Shown piece by piece: positions 1 to 7,586 of a stretch of DNA of 64,000 nucleotides. Location of the stretch: positions 54,381 through 118,380 of the forward strand of contig PLRU01000071.1 in the NCBI GenBank assembly GCA_003164045.1. Direction: 5' to 3'. The translations under genes and the position numbers were made by a program. The notes beneath the pieces were generated by a model. It saw only the letters and a program-made list of their open reading frames with translations, searched no databases and was not told where the DNA came from. Source of the DNA: Candidatus Lustribacter telmatis. Lineage in GTDB: Bacteria > Vulcanimicrobiota > Vulcanimicrobiia > Vulcanimicrobiales > Vulcanimicrobiaceae. Positions within the stretch are counted from its first letter, which is position 1; every line of letters starts with the position of its first letter.

Positions 1-1
1 T

Positions 2-337
2 GACGTGTTTGCGCGGTGTCGCGTAAAGATCGCCGAGCTGCGCGACTCGTTTCGCCTCATCGCGCGCGCTTTTAGCGGCTTAGGTGAGTATCAACTCGAG
101 CTTTCGACGATCGTGCCGCCGAACTCCGGCGATAGCGTTACCGTCGTAGAAGGCCCCCGGGGCGCCGAAACCGTTGCCGTAACGTTGAGCGGAGGCCTCG
201 TCGAGCGCGTGCACTTTATCTCTGCGTCCTACCGGAACTGGCCGTCGGTCGCACACGCCACGATCGCGAATATCATCCCGGACGCCCCGCTCGTCAACAA
301 GAGCTTTAACCTTTGCTACGCGTGCGCGGACCGGTGA
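2..337 (+). CDS. [NiFe]-hydrogenase/NuoD-like large subunit, C-terminal part (partial)
   Basis: Only the last ~111 codons are present; the reading frame is open to the window edge, so the gene starts upstream. The end of the protein, NKSFNLCYACADR, matches the C-terminal nickel-site region of group 4 (Hyf/Hyc/Ech-type) hydrogenase large subunits, where the usual form is DPCxxC followed by a short tail ending in Arg or His. The CxxC pair is kept, but the preceding Asp-Pro is Asn-Leu. The protein stops exactly at the Arg, so no cleavable C-terminal extension is encoded. The next gene starts within its stop codon (TGATG), so the two are translationally coupled. It could instead be a non-hydrogen-metabolising NuoD relative. 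Confidence 0.75.
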   Translation, partial: DVFARCRVKIAELRDSFRLIARAFSGLGEYQLELSTIVPPNSGDSVTVVEGPRGAETVAVTLSGGLVERVHFISASYRNWPSVAHATIANIIPDAPLVNKSFNLCYACADR

Positions 338-762
338 TGGATATCTTTCAACGCTCGATCGGCATACGGCATCTCGTATGTGGCAGTTGTAACGGATGCG
401 AACACGAGATGAACGCGCTCGCAGGACCCGACTACGACATCACGCAGAACGGTTGGGACATCGTTGCCTCACCGCGCCACGCCGACGTCATAACCGTAAC
501 GGGCCCGATGGTCGACGCGATGCGCACCCCGGCGGCGCGTACGTTAGAGGCCGTACCGGACCCGAAAGTGGTAGTGGCGATCGGCGACTGTGCGGCAGGC
601 ACCGGCGTATTTGCCGGCACGTCCGGCGCGGGCGCTGGCGCGGGGGTCGAACTTGGTGCGACGATCATCGTGCCGGGCTGTCCCCCCACCCCATCGATGA
701 TCAAGGACGGATTGCTTCTGGCCGCTCAAGCGCTTAGCGATCAGCTCGCTTCGTCGGTTTGA
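337..762 (+). CDS. Hydrogenase/NuoB-type iron-sulfur small subunit
   Basis: A 141-residue subunit of a membrane-bound hydrogenase or complex I-like enzyme that carries the [4Fe-4S] cluster next to the catalytic subunit. The cluster ligands are visible as CGSCNGCEHE near residues 15-24, GDC near residue 84 and PGCPP near residue 113. CNGCE is the HycG/HyfI form rather than the adjacent double Cys of NuoB. The ATG at 337 overlaps the upstream stop. Upstream in-frame codons to 313 exist but would overlap the large subunit. It is the last gene of its operon and overlaps the convergent ArsR gene by 22 bases. Confidence 0.85.
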   Translation: MDIFQRSIGIRHLVCGSCNGCEHEMNALAGPDYDITQNGWDIVASPRHADVITVTGPMVDAMRTPAARTLEAVPDPKVVVAIGDCAAGTGVFAGTSGAGAGAGVELGATIIVPGCPPTPSMIKDGLLLAAQALSDQLASSV

Positions 763-1067
763 AGATTCTCGAGTGCCGTTCGAACGTTGACTAATTGGTT
801 TTCAAAGATCTCGCGCGCCGAGTCCAGCAGTTTCCAAATTGCCGGGTCGCTAACCTGGTACAAGATAGTGGTCCCACGGCGCTCGGTAAAGACGAAGTTC
901 CGCGATCGCAATATGCCGAGGTGCTGGGAGAGGGTCGCCTGCTCAGCCTGAAGGCGGGCACGAAGCTCCGTTACGCTCAAGGGTCCATCGCGCAGCGCAT
1001 CGAGGATCCTGATCCTCAGCGGATTGGCGAGTACTTTAAAGAACTCGGCCTTGAAATCATAGCGCAC
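741..1067 (-). CDS. ArsR-family transcriptional regulator
   Basis: A 108-residue winged-helix DNA-binding protein. It opens with FKVLANPLRIRILDALRDGP, the standard ArsR helix 1-2 region. The recognition helix is in EQATLSQHLGILRS and the wing in RRGTTILYQVSDP. There is no Cys-rich metal-sensing motif of the classic arsenic type, so the signal is unknown. GTG at 1067 is the first start in frame. The 3' end overlaps the hydrogenase-like small subunit gene on the other strand. It could regulate that operon, but convergence makes this a guess. Confidence 0.85.
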   Translation of the reverse strand: MRYDFKAEFFKVLANPLRIRILDALRDGPLSVTELRARLQAEQATLSQHLGILRSRNFVFTERRGTTILYQVSDPAIWKLLDSAREIFENQLVNVRTALENLQTDEAS

Positions 1068-1114
1068 GACCGAATTATTGGCGCATTCGAACCTGACCCC
1101 TTGACGCTCGGGAT

Positions 1115-2329
1115 CTAGCGTTCGAGCGGATCTTTCACCATCGGGCTGGTGGCGATCTCGACGTAACGGAGCTTTCCCGCGACGCGCTGCACGCGGCGAA
1201 TATAGACGTTCTGCACGATGCCGCGCGTATCGGGATCGATCGCGACCGGTCCGCGCGGGCTCTCAAACTTCATCCCGCGCAACGTGGTCATCGCCCGGTC
1301 GGGATCGATCGGCCCATCACCTTGAGCCGCAACGATGTTGGAAATCGCATGCATCACGTCGTACGCCGTTACCGCAACCGACGTCGGCTCGCGCGTCGCT
1401 CCACCGTTCTGCAACGCATACGCTGACCGGAAGTCGGCGGAAAACTGCCGATTGAGCGCGGAATTGTGAACGATCGCGTAATTGCTCGAGGCGATCAATC
1501 CGAGCGCCTGATCGCCGAGCGCGTCGAGGTCGTTTTCATCGACGACGTCGCTTGGTGAAACGAGCGTGATCCCAAGTTTATCCAGACCGGCCGTGCGGGC
1601 GGCCTTGACGAACGCAATACCGCCGCCGCTGGCGTTGATGAACACGAACGCCGCCTGCGCGTGAGCATCTTTGATCCGTTGCACGTAGGCGGAATAGTCG
1701 AGATTGTTGACCGGAATCTTAACCTCGTCGACGATCGTTCCGCCGCCGCCGGTATACGCACTTTGAAAGGCGTTAGCGGCTTCGATGCCCGGACCGTAAT
1801 CTTGATACACCGCGATCGCGGTCTTGAGACCGGTTTGCAGCATCCATTTCGCGAGCGGCACCGTCATTTGCGCCGTGGTAAAGCCAAACCGCGACATATA
1901 CGGATTTTTGGCCATGATGTTCGACGTTGCGGCGTTAATGATCAGCAGCGGCTTCTTTGCAGCGGTCGACACCGCGCCGGCGGCAATCGCGTTCGGCGTA
2001 AACGTAATCCCGGCGAGCAGGTCGACGTGATCTTGAACGATGAGTTCTTGCGCGAGGCGGCGCGCGTTATCGGGTGACATGCCGCCGTCGTCGCGGCGGA
2101 TCAATTCGACCTTGCGCCCACCCACCGTATCGCCGTGCTCCTTGACCCATGCCGCCATGCCGGCGTCGATCGCGCGCCCTTGCGCGCCGCCGATGATCGC
2201 ATACGAGAAGATGATACCGACGCGTACCGGCGGCGCGTCGGCGCCTGCCGCCCCGCGCGCGCTCAGCAATGCGAAGGCCAGCGCCGCCGAAAGGAAGAGA
2301 CGCGCGTTAAACGCGGAGAGTTTGCGCAC
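1115..2329 (-). CDS. LivK-type periplasmic binding protein of an ABC transporter
   Basis: A 404-residue exported protein of the Peripla_BP_6 family, which binds branched-chain amino acids, amides or aromatic acids. A signal peptide covers roughly residues 1-29, and the mature part begins PPVRVGIIFSYAIIGGAQG. It follows the Rieske oxygenase gene by three bases and has an AGGA ribosome site just before the GTG start, so it is probably co-transcribed with that gene. The context suggests it delivers the substrate, or a relative of the substrate, of the oxygenase. No permease is adjacent. It is more distant in sequence from the other LivK-type proteins of the window. Confidence 0.9.
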   Translation of the reverse strand: MRKLSAFNARLFLSAALAFALLSARGAAGADAPPVRVGIIFSYAIIGGAQGRAIDAGMAAWVKEHGDTVGGRKVELIRRDDGGMSPDNARRLAQELIVQDHVDLLAGITFTPNAIAAGAVSTAAKKPLLIINAATSNIMAKNPYMSRFGFTTAQMTVPLAKWMLQTGLKTAIAVYQDYGPGIEAANAFQSAYTGGGGTIVDEVKIPVNNLDYSAYVQRIKDAHAQAAFVFINASGGGIAFVKAARTAGLDKLGITLVSPSDVVDENDLDALGDQALGLIASSNYAIVHNSALNRQFSADFRSAYALQNGGATREPTSVAVTAYDVMHAISNIVAAQGDGPIDPDRAMTTLRGMKFESPRGPVAIDPDTRGIVQNVYIRRVQRVAGKLRYVEIATSPMVKDPLER

Positions 2330-2332
2330 GTC

Positions 2333-3445
2333 CTACATCGTTGGTTCGTCAGCATCCAGCAGCGCACGCAGCACGCGTTTGTAACGCGCCGGGCCGGCAT
2401 CGATCGAGAACAGCGCCGCATGTCTCGTATTCGCCGGGAAGCGATCGAGCACGTCCTGCTGCGCCTCGATCATCAGCGTGTCTTGCGACTGGAAGATAAA
2501 CCGGCGCAATTCGCCGATCTTTGCGGCAATCTCCGGCGTCGGCGGCTGACCGTTCTGCACGTTTTGCCGTACGGCCGAAAACAAGTAATTGGTTGACGTT
2601 GCGGTTTGCGGCGTGAGCAGATGAACGGCGTAGATGCCGGTGCCCTCGGCTTTTGTCGCTCCCGGTGCGTGAACGCCGGTGTCGAGCAAGAAGCAACCCG
2701 GTGCGTCCCAGCGCATCGTATCCCAGAAATCGGTCGGCTTCCCATCTTGCCGGAAGAGCAGATCGTACACTTTTACGGCGGGTACGTTGTGGTTATAGCG
2801 CGCGACGTAAACCGTGTTGCCCTCTTGCCGGATATCGATCGAGCTCTGCGTCATCGAGTCGTTGCCGAGCAGGCCGTCGTGCAAGAATGCGGTGTGACTG
2901 AGATCCATGAGGTTGTCGACGATCAACTCGTAGTTTGCGGCCATCGTGATCGCGTCGAACTTCGTTAACGTGCCGGGCGCGGGATCGTCGAAGATGCTGA
3001 AGTCGGGGATGGCGGCCGGATCCGGAGTGCGCGTTCCCATCCAGAGCCAGAGGATCTTGTGGCGCTCGACGATCGGGTACGCGCGGAGCGACGATCCAGC
3101 CGGAATGCGGCCATCGCCATACGGGTTGCGCACACAAGCGCCGGTCGCATCGAACTCGAGGCCGTGGTAACCGCAGCGAACGCGATCACCGCCGCAGAGT
3201 TTGCCGAGGCGCAGCGGCGCAAAGCGGTGCGAACACACGCCGGCGATGGCCGCTGCCGTTCCGTCTTCGCGGCGAAAAAAGACGATCGGCTCTTCAAGCG
3301 CGACACGTTCGGCTAACTCGCCGGCAACGAGGTCGCTCGACCACATGATCGGGTACCACGTGTTGCGCAAGAAACGGCCGGTCGGCGCGACGCTGGTTTG
3401 TCCGGCCGCCGGCCCCGGCATCAATTGCGGCTCGAGTGTGTCCAT
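2333..3445 (-). CDS. Rieske non-heme iron oxygenase, VanA-like
   Basis: A 370-residue oxygenase subunit. The N-terminal Rieske domain shows CSHRFAPLRLGKLCGGD followed by CGYH, the CxH...CxxH ligands of the [2Fe-2S] cluster. The catalytic domain has DNLMDLSHTAFLH, which holds the bridging Asp and the two His ligands of the mononuclear iron. Length and motifs fit vanillate O-demethylase and related aromatic O-demethylases or hydroxylases. No ferredoxin reductase partner is next to it. A LivK-type binding protein follows in the same operon. The exact substrate is not determined. Confidence 0.88.
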   Translation of the reverse strand: MDTLEPQLMPGPAAGQTSVAPTGRFLRNTWYPIMWSSDLVAGELAERVALEEPIVFFRREDGTAAAIAGVCSHRFAPLRLGKLCGGDRVRCGYHGLEFDATGACVRNPYGDGRIPAGSSLRAYPIVERHKILWLWMGTRTPDPAAIPDFSIFDDPAPGTLTKFDAITMAANYELIVDNLMDLSHTAFLHDGLLGNDSMTQSSIDIRQEGNTVYVARYNHNVPAVKVYDLLFRQDGKPTDFWDTMRWDAPGCFLLDTGVHAPGATKAEGTGIYAVHLLTPQTATSTNYLFSAVRQNVQNGQPPTPEIAAKIGELRRFIFQSQDTLMIEAQQDVLDRFPANTRHAALFSIDAGPARYKRVLRALLDADEPTM

Positions 3446-3540
3446 GGAATGCCTCGTTTGGCTGGTGCGCGCGCTGCGTCCCCAGGAAGGCGTGAGTTTT
3501 CTTGGCTATGTTGGTGCGCGCCTATGCTGGAGGGGATAAC

Positions 3541-3936
3541 ATGCGCCGTGTAATCTGGGTCATTGCCGTTTTTGCCTTTACGGCCTGCGGCGGCGGCGGG
3601 AGTACGCCCCCGGCCGCCAGCGACACGCCGATCTTGTACGTTCCGGGTACGGCAACCGTCGTGGGCAATCCGGTCTCGTTTACCTCCGGCCAGTCGGTGC
3701 AATTCGAGCCGCAGGAAGCGAGCTACGCCGGCGCCTTCACGATTTCCGCGAGCAGCGGAACGGCCGGCGCGGCGTGCATCACCATCTCGCCCGCGACGGT
3801 GGCAAACGGCGGCTCGTTCACCGCTTCGACGACCAGCTCGGCGGGATGCACGTCATACCCGCAAAGCGAGACCTACGACGTCGCCGACTCGAACGGCCAC
3901 GGCGCGTCGATCGTCGTTCAAATCAACGCGCCCTGA
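3541..3936 (+). CDS. Small putative lipoprotein, unknown function
   Basis: A 131-residue exported protein with a hydrophobic signal and lipobox FTAC at residues 13-16, followed by a run of Gly, so it is probably lipid-anchored. The ATG at 3541 is preceded by a GGAGGGG ribosome site and is preferred over the in-frame ATG at 3502. The mature part is rich in Ser, Thr and Ala with the look of a small beta-sandwich. I do not recognise the family. It lies between the divergent Rieske gene and a luciferase-like monooxygenase. Confidence 0.75.
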   Translation: MRRVIWVIAVFAFTACGGGGSTPPAASDTPILYVPGTATVVGNPVSFTSGQSVQFEPQEASYAGAFTISASSGTAGAACITISPATVANGGSFTASTTSSAGCTSYPQSETYDVADSNGHGASIVVQINAP

Positions 3937-3983
3937 CCAGCGGGCGAGCAGGCGCCCCCCAATCGAAAAGGTAGAAGTCTGGA

Positions 3984-5000
3984 ATGAAGTTTGGCCTTTT
4001 CGAACATATCGACCACACGGGTCCGTCGCTCGCGCAACAATACGACGAGCGGCTCACGCTCATCCAAGCCGCCGATCGTGAAAACTTTCACGCCTATCAC
4101 TTGGCCGAGCATCATGGTTCGCCGCTCGGCGGCGCTCCGTCACCGGGCGTCTTTCTTTCGGCGGTTGCGCGCAGCACCACGCGGCTGCGTCTCGGTCCGC
4201 TCGTCTATCTGCTGCCGCTCTATCATCCGCTGCGTTTGATCGAAGAGATCTGCATGCTCGATCAATTGAGCCACGGCCGCTTCGAGCTCGGTATCGGACG
4301 CGGCGGTGCGGCCGTGGAACACCGGCTCTTCGGCATTTCCACCGATCCCGCGGAACTCGCGCGCCGCTTCGAAGAAGTGCGCGACATCGTCGTGCGCGGG
4401 TTGACGTCGGAGGTGCTCGACTACGACGGCGAGTTCTACCAGCTCAGCAACGTACCGATGGTGATGAAGCCGGTGCAGCGGCCGATTCCGCCGATGTGGT
4501 ACGGCACGGCGAATCCGGAAACGGCGACCTGGACGGTACCGTTACGCATCAACGTGCTGACACTCGGTCCGACGTCGCGCGCGCGGACGGTCGGCGATCG
4601 GTACCGCGCCGAATGGGCAGCGCAGGGAAACGATCCCGCGACCATGCCGTTCATCGGAATGACGCGCCACCTCGTGGTAGCGGATACCGATGCTCAAGCG
4701 TGCGACATCGCGCGCCGGGCGCACGCGGGCTTCAATGCGAAGCTGCGCTGGCTCTGGGATCGCTCGGGTCAAGCGGCCGCGTTCCCCGCGCACTTCGTCG
4801 CCGACTTCGATACGGCGATGGCGGCCGGCATCACGTGCGCCGGATCGCCCGCAACCATCCGCGACTATCTGGCCAAACAGTTCGCCGAGAGCGGGATCAC
4901 GTATCTCGCCGCCGGGTTGTTCTTCGGCGAGATGACCTTCGATGAGATGATGGCTTCGCTAACGCTCTTCGCGCACGAGGTCATGCCCGCGTTCGCTTGA
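3984..5000 (+). CDS. Luciferase-like (LLM class) flavin-dependent oxidoreductase
   Basis: A 338-residue TIM-barrel flavoenzyme of the bacterial luciferase superfamily. Typical segments are FHAYHLAEHHG near residues 33-43, a LGPLVYLLPLYHPLRLIEE strand-helix, and LDQLSHGRFELGIGRGG. Members use reduced FMN or F420 to oxidise small organic substrates. No flavin reductase adjoins it, though a flavin reductase-like gene lies at 63442. It ends 71 bases before the hydratase-lyase operon. The promoter of that operon begins inside its last codons. Confidence 0.87.
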   Translation: MKFGLFEHIDHTGPSLAQQYDERLTLIQAADRENFHAYHLAEHHGSPLGGAPSPGVFLSAVARSTTRLRLGPLVYLLPLYHPLRLIEEICMLDQLSHGRFELGIGRGGAAVEHRLFGISTDPAELARRFEEVRDIVVRGLTSEVLDYDGEFYQLSNVPMVMKPVQRPIPPMWYGTANPETATWTVPLRINVLTLGPTSRARTVGDRYRAEWAAQGNDPATMPFIGMTRHLVVADTDAQACDIARRAHAGFNAKLRWLWDRSGQAAAFPAHFVADFDTAMAAGITCAGSPATIRDYLAKQFAESGITYLAAGLFFGEMTFDEMMASLTLFAHEVMPAFA

Positions 5001-5025
5001 CGCCTTACCGCGGGAGGATTATAGT
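4997..5025 (+). promoter_or_regulatory. Predicted sigma-70 promoter of the hydratase-lyase operon
   Basis: TTGACG at 4997-5002 and TATAGT at 5020-5025 are separated by 17 bases, close to the housekeeping consensus. The -35 box begins within the end of the upstream gene. The palindromic operator at 5022-5056 starts inside the -10 box. Confidence 0.65.
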
Positions 5026-5056
5026 TCACTAGCTTATCTATTTAGATAGTGAACTA
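5022..5056. promoter_or_regulatory. Palindromic operator, probably for the MarR regulator at 7093
   Basis: TAGTTCACTA at 5022-5031 and TAGTGAACTA at 5047-5056 form a perfect 10-base inverted repeat. A second, inner inverted repeat, TATCTA-TT-TAGATA, occupies 5035-5048. The sites overlap the -10 box and lie just upstream of the ribosome site. A MarR-family gene is in the operon downstream, so repression released by a hydroxycinnamoyl-CoA or related ligand is the natural model. Confidence 0.7.
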
Positions 5057-5071
5057 CTGGAGGTTCGTCAC

Positions 5072-5896
5072 GTGCCCGACTATTCGTTCGACACTATTCT
5101 CGTCGATGTCGAGGGCGGCGTCGCAACGCTCACCTTCAATCGCCCGGCAAAGCGCAATGCGATGAGCCCGCAGCTGCACCGCGACGTCGCCACCGCGCTC
5201 GAGCGCTTGCGCTACGATCCCGCGGCGAAGGTCATCGTGCTCACCGGCGCGGGCAAGGCATTCTGCGCGGGGATGGATCTCAAAGAGTTCTTCACCGAAC
5301 TCAAGGACGATCCGGCCGAATACGATCGCATCTTCCGCCTCGCAACGGAGTGGCGCGGCCGCACGCTGCGATACTTTCCCAAACCCACGATCGCGATGAT
5401 CAACGGCTTCTGCTTCGGCGGTGCGTTTTCGATCGTCGAGGGCTGCGATCTTGCGGTTGCAGCCGACGACGCCATCTTCGGGCTCTCCGAGGTAAACTTC
5501 GGTCTCTTTCCCGGCGGTGCGGTGAGCAAGTCGCTCGCCAACATCATGCGGCCGCGCGATGCGATGCTCTACGCACTCACCGGCCGTCCGTTCGACGGCA
5601 AACGGGCTGCCGAGATCGGCTTCATCAACTATTCGGTGCCGGCGGCTACGCTGCAGGATGACGTGCGCGCGCTCGCCGCGGAACTCGCGCAAAAGAACGG
5701 CGAAGCGATGACGGCAACCAAAGAAGGCTATCGTCACTCGCTCGATATGACGTGGGAGGCGTCGATGGCCTACACGCAAGCGCGCGAAGGGCTGCTCTCG
5801 AAAAACCAAAACGACGCGTTCCGCACGACCGGCATCGGCGACTTCCTCAAAGGACAGTACCGGCCCGGCCTCGAGTCCAATAGCAATCTCTCGTAA
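5072..5896 (+). CDS. ech: p-Hydroxycinnamoyl-CoA hydratase-lyase (crotonase family)
   Basis: A 274-residue crotonase-fold enzyme. The family converts feruloyl-, caffeoyl- or 4-coumaroyl-CoA to the matching benzaldehyde plus acetyl-CoA. It shows FNRPAKRNAMSP, the oxyanion-hole region GAGKAFCAGMDLKEFF, GFCFGGAFSIVEGCDL and FGLSEVNFGLFPGG. The Ser and Glu in the last two fit the catalytic residues described for Pseudomonas HCHL. The GTG start at 5072 has GGAGG upstream. The binding protein gene follows by 12 bases. Its CoA-ester substrate could come from the feruloyl-CoA synthase-like gene at 39721. Confidence 0.9.
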   Translation: MPDYSFDTILVDVEGGVATLTFNRPAKRNAMSPQLHRDVATALERLRYDPAAKVIVLTGAGKAFCAGMDLKEFFTELKDDPAEYDRIFRLATEWRGRTLRYFPKPTIAMINGFCFGGAFSIVEGCDLAVAADDAIFGLSEVNFGLFPGGAVSKSLANIMRPRDAMLYALTGRPFDGKRAAEIGFINYSVPAATLQDDVRALAAELAQKNGEAMTATKEGYRHSLDMTWEASMAYTQAREGLLSKNQNDAFRTTGIGDFLKGQYRPGLESNSNLS

Positions 5897-5908
5897 AGGA
5901 CCCAGGTC

Positions 5909-7081
5909 ATGAAGATGCGATCACTCCTCGCCGCCGTCGCGCTCGCCGCGCTGATCGCGGCGCCCCGGCCGTCGCCCGCGCAGACCGAGCCCTATGAGAT
6001 CAACGCGATCCTCCCGCTCACCGGATCGGGCGCCTTTCTCGGCGCGGGCTTCATCCAAGCGTTACGGCTCGTTGAAAAGCAGACGAACGCCACCGGCGGC
6101 ATTCACGGACGCCCGATGAAGCTGGTGATCGCCGACGATCAATCGAGTCCGCAAGTCGACGTACAGCTGCTCACGCCGCTGATCGCTAAGCACGTGCCGG
6201 TCGTCATCGACGGCGGCCCGGTTGCGATGTGCCGCGCGGCAACGCCGCTCGTCACGAACGGCCCGGTGCTCTACTGCCTGAGTCCGGCGCTCTATCCGCC
6301 GACCGGCGGCTACGCCTTCTCCACGAGCGGATCGTCGGAAGACGAGACGCACGCCCTCGTGAACTACATGCGCTCGCGCCACTGGAAGCGCGTCGCCATC
6401 CTCACCCCAACCGACGCGACGGGGCAAGAATTCGAACGCGTGATCCACCAGTTGATGGCGCTCCCGGAAAACCGCGAGTTCGAGATCGTCGCGTTCGAGC
6501 ACTTCGCGCCGGCCGATATCAGCATCGCCGCGCAGATGTCAAAAATCAAAGATAGCCGGCCCGATGTGGTGATGGCGTGGGGCACGGGAACCGCGACGGC
6601 CACAGAATATCGCGCGCTCAAAGATGCCGGACTCGACGTTCCGGTGGTCGGCGCGAACGGCAACCAAAGCTACGCGGCGATGGAAGCGTGGACCTCGATC
6701 CTGCCGCGCCAATATTACCAGTACGCGATGAAATGGCCGCTCTACCAGAAGCTGCGCCCCGGTCCGGTGAAATCCGCGATGGCGACGATGTACAAAGCGT
6801 TCGCGGCGGAAAACGCGCGGCCCGACATCGGCGCGAGCGGCGCGTGGGATCCAATCTCCATCGTGGTTGCGACGCTGCGCGCGCTGCCCGATCCGGCTAC
6901 CGCGCAGCAGCTGCGCGACGCCATTCTGCAGTTGCACGGATATGCGGGCATCAACGGTTTCTACGATTTCCGTATCGGCAATCAGCGCGGCCTCGGGCTC
7001 AAAGACTGCATCGTCGTCCGTTGGGACGCGGCGACGAAAACGTTCGAAGCGGTCTCGGGTTCCGCCGGCAACCCGAGCTGA
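5909..7081 (+). CDS. LivK-type periplasmic binding protein
   Basis: A 390-residue exported binding protein (Peripla_BP_6). A signal peptide covers residues 1-24; the mature protein starts with QTEPYEINAILPLTGSGAFL. It shares the YEINAI opening, the DDQSSPQV stretch and a Cys pair (MCRAATP and YCLSP) with three other binding proteins of the window. It is co-transcribed with the hydratase-lyase (12 bases apart, AAAGGA ribosome site) and followed by the MarR gene. This context points to an aromatic acid such as a hydroxycinnamate as ligand, by inference only. Confidence 0.9.
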   Translation: MKMRSLLAAVALAALIAAPRPSPAQTEPYEINAILPLTGSGAFLGAGFIQALRLVEKQTNATGGIHGRPMKLVIADDQSSPQVDVQLLTPLIAKHVPVVIDGGPVAMCRAATPLVTNGPVLYCLSPALYPPTGGYAFSTSGSSEDETHALVNYMRSRHWKRVAILTPTDATGQEFERVIHQLMALPENREFEIVAFEHFAPADISIAAQMSKIKDSRPDVVMAWGTGTATATEYRALKDAGLDVPVVGANGNQSYAAMEAWTSILPRQYYQYAMKWPLYQKLRPGPVKSAMATMYKAFAAENARPDIGASGAWDPISIVVATLRALPDPATAQQLRDAILQLHGYAGINGFYDFRIGNQRGLGLKDCIVVRWDAATKTFEAVSGSAGNPS

Positions 7082-7092
7082 ACGGCGGCGCG

Positions 7093-7584
7093 ATGAAGAA
7101 GGCAGCTCTCCCGCTCGATGCCCACTTGGCCTCCGAGCTGCATTTCGGTTACGAGCTGCGCGAGACGTCGGGTCTGCTGCTTAAAGCGCTCAAACGGCGC
7201 ATCGCGCCCCACGGCATCACCCTCACGCAGTACTTCCTCTTACGCCAACTGTGGGAGGGCGAAGGCATCAACCAGAGCGAGCTGAGCGAACGCCTCGCAA
7301 CCACGCAGCCCGCGACCGTTGCCACCGTCGACTCACTCGAAAGGCGCGGCTTGATCAAACGCGTGCGCGACACCGGCGACCGGCGCGTCGTACGCATCTT
7401 TCTCACCGCAAAAGGCCGCACGATGCGGAGCACCTTGCTGCGCTATGCCTACGATCTCTCGCTCGTCTCCGTCGAGGGCGTTCGTCCGGCCGAAGTCGCG
7501 AAGTTGCGCTCGCTGCTCGCGCGCGTGCGCGAGAACCTCGAGGGCGAGCTCGCCATCGACGAACCGGCCGAGCGCGGCGCGTGA
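7093..7584 (+). CDS. MarR-family transcriptional regulator
   Basis: A 163-residue winged-helix dimer of the MarR family. The helix-turn-helix region is around residues 50-85 (INQSELSERLATTQPATVAT), followed by the wing motif RVRDTGDRRVVRIFLT near residues 94-109, which carries the conserved Asp-Arg-Arg. MarR proteins control ferulate and coumarate operons in several bacteria (CouR, FerC). This gene sits in the hydratase-lyase operon and is the best candidate to bind the palindrome at 5022-5056. Its stop overlaps the GTG alternative start of the next gene. Confidence 0.9.
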   Translation: MKKAALPLDAHLASELHFGYELRETSGLLLKALKRRIAPHGITLTQYFLLRQLWEGEGINQSELSERLATTQPATVATVDSLERRGLIKRVRDTGDRRVVRIFLTAKGRTMRSTLLRYAYDLSLVSVEGVRPAEVAKLRSLLARVRENLEGELAIDEPAERGA

Positions 7585-7586
7585 CG

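Noticed and set aside
2333..3445. Gene symbol vanA for the Rieske oxygenase
   Set aside because: Motifs fit the VanA branch, but many related enzymes act on other substrates and no vanB reductase gene is near.
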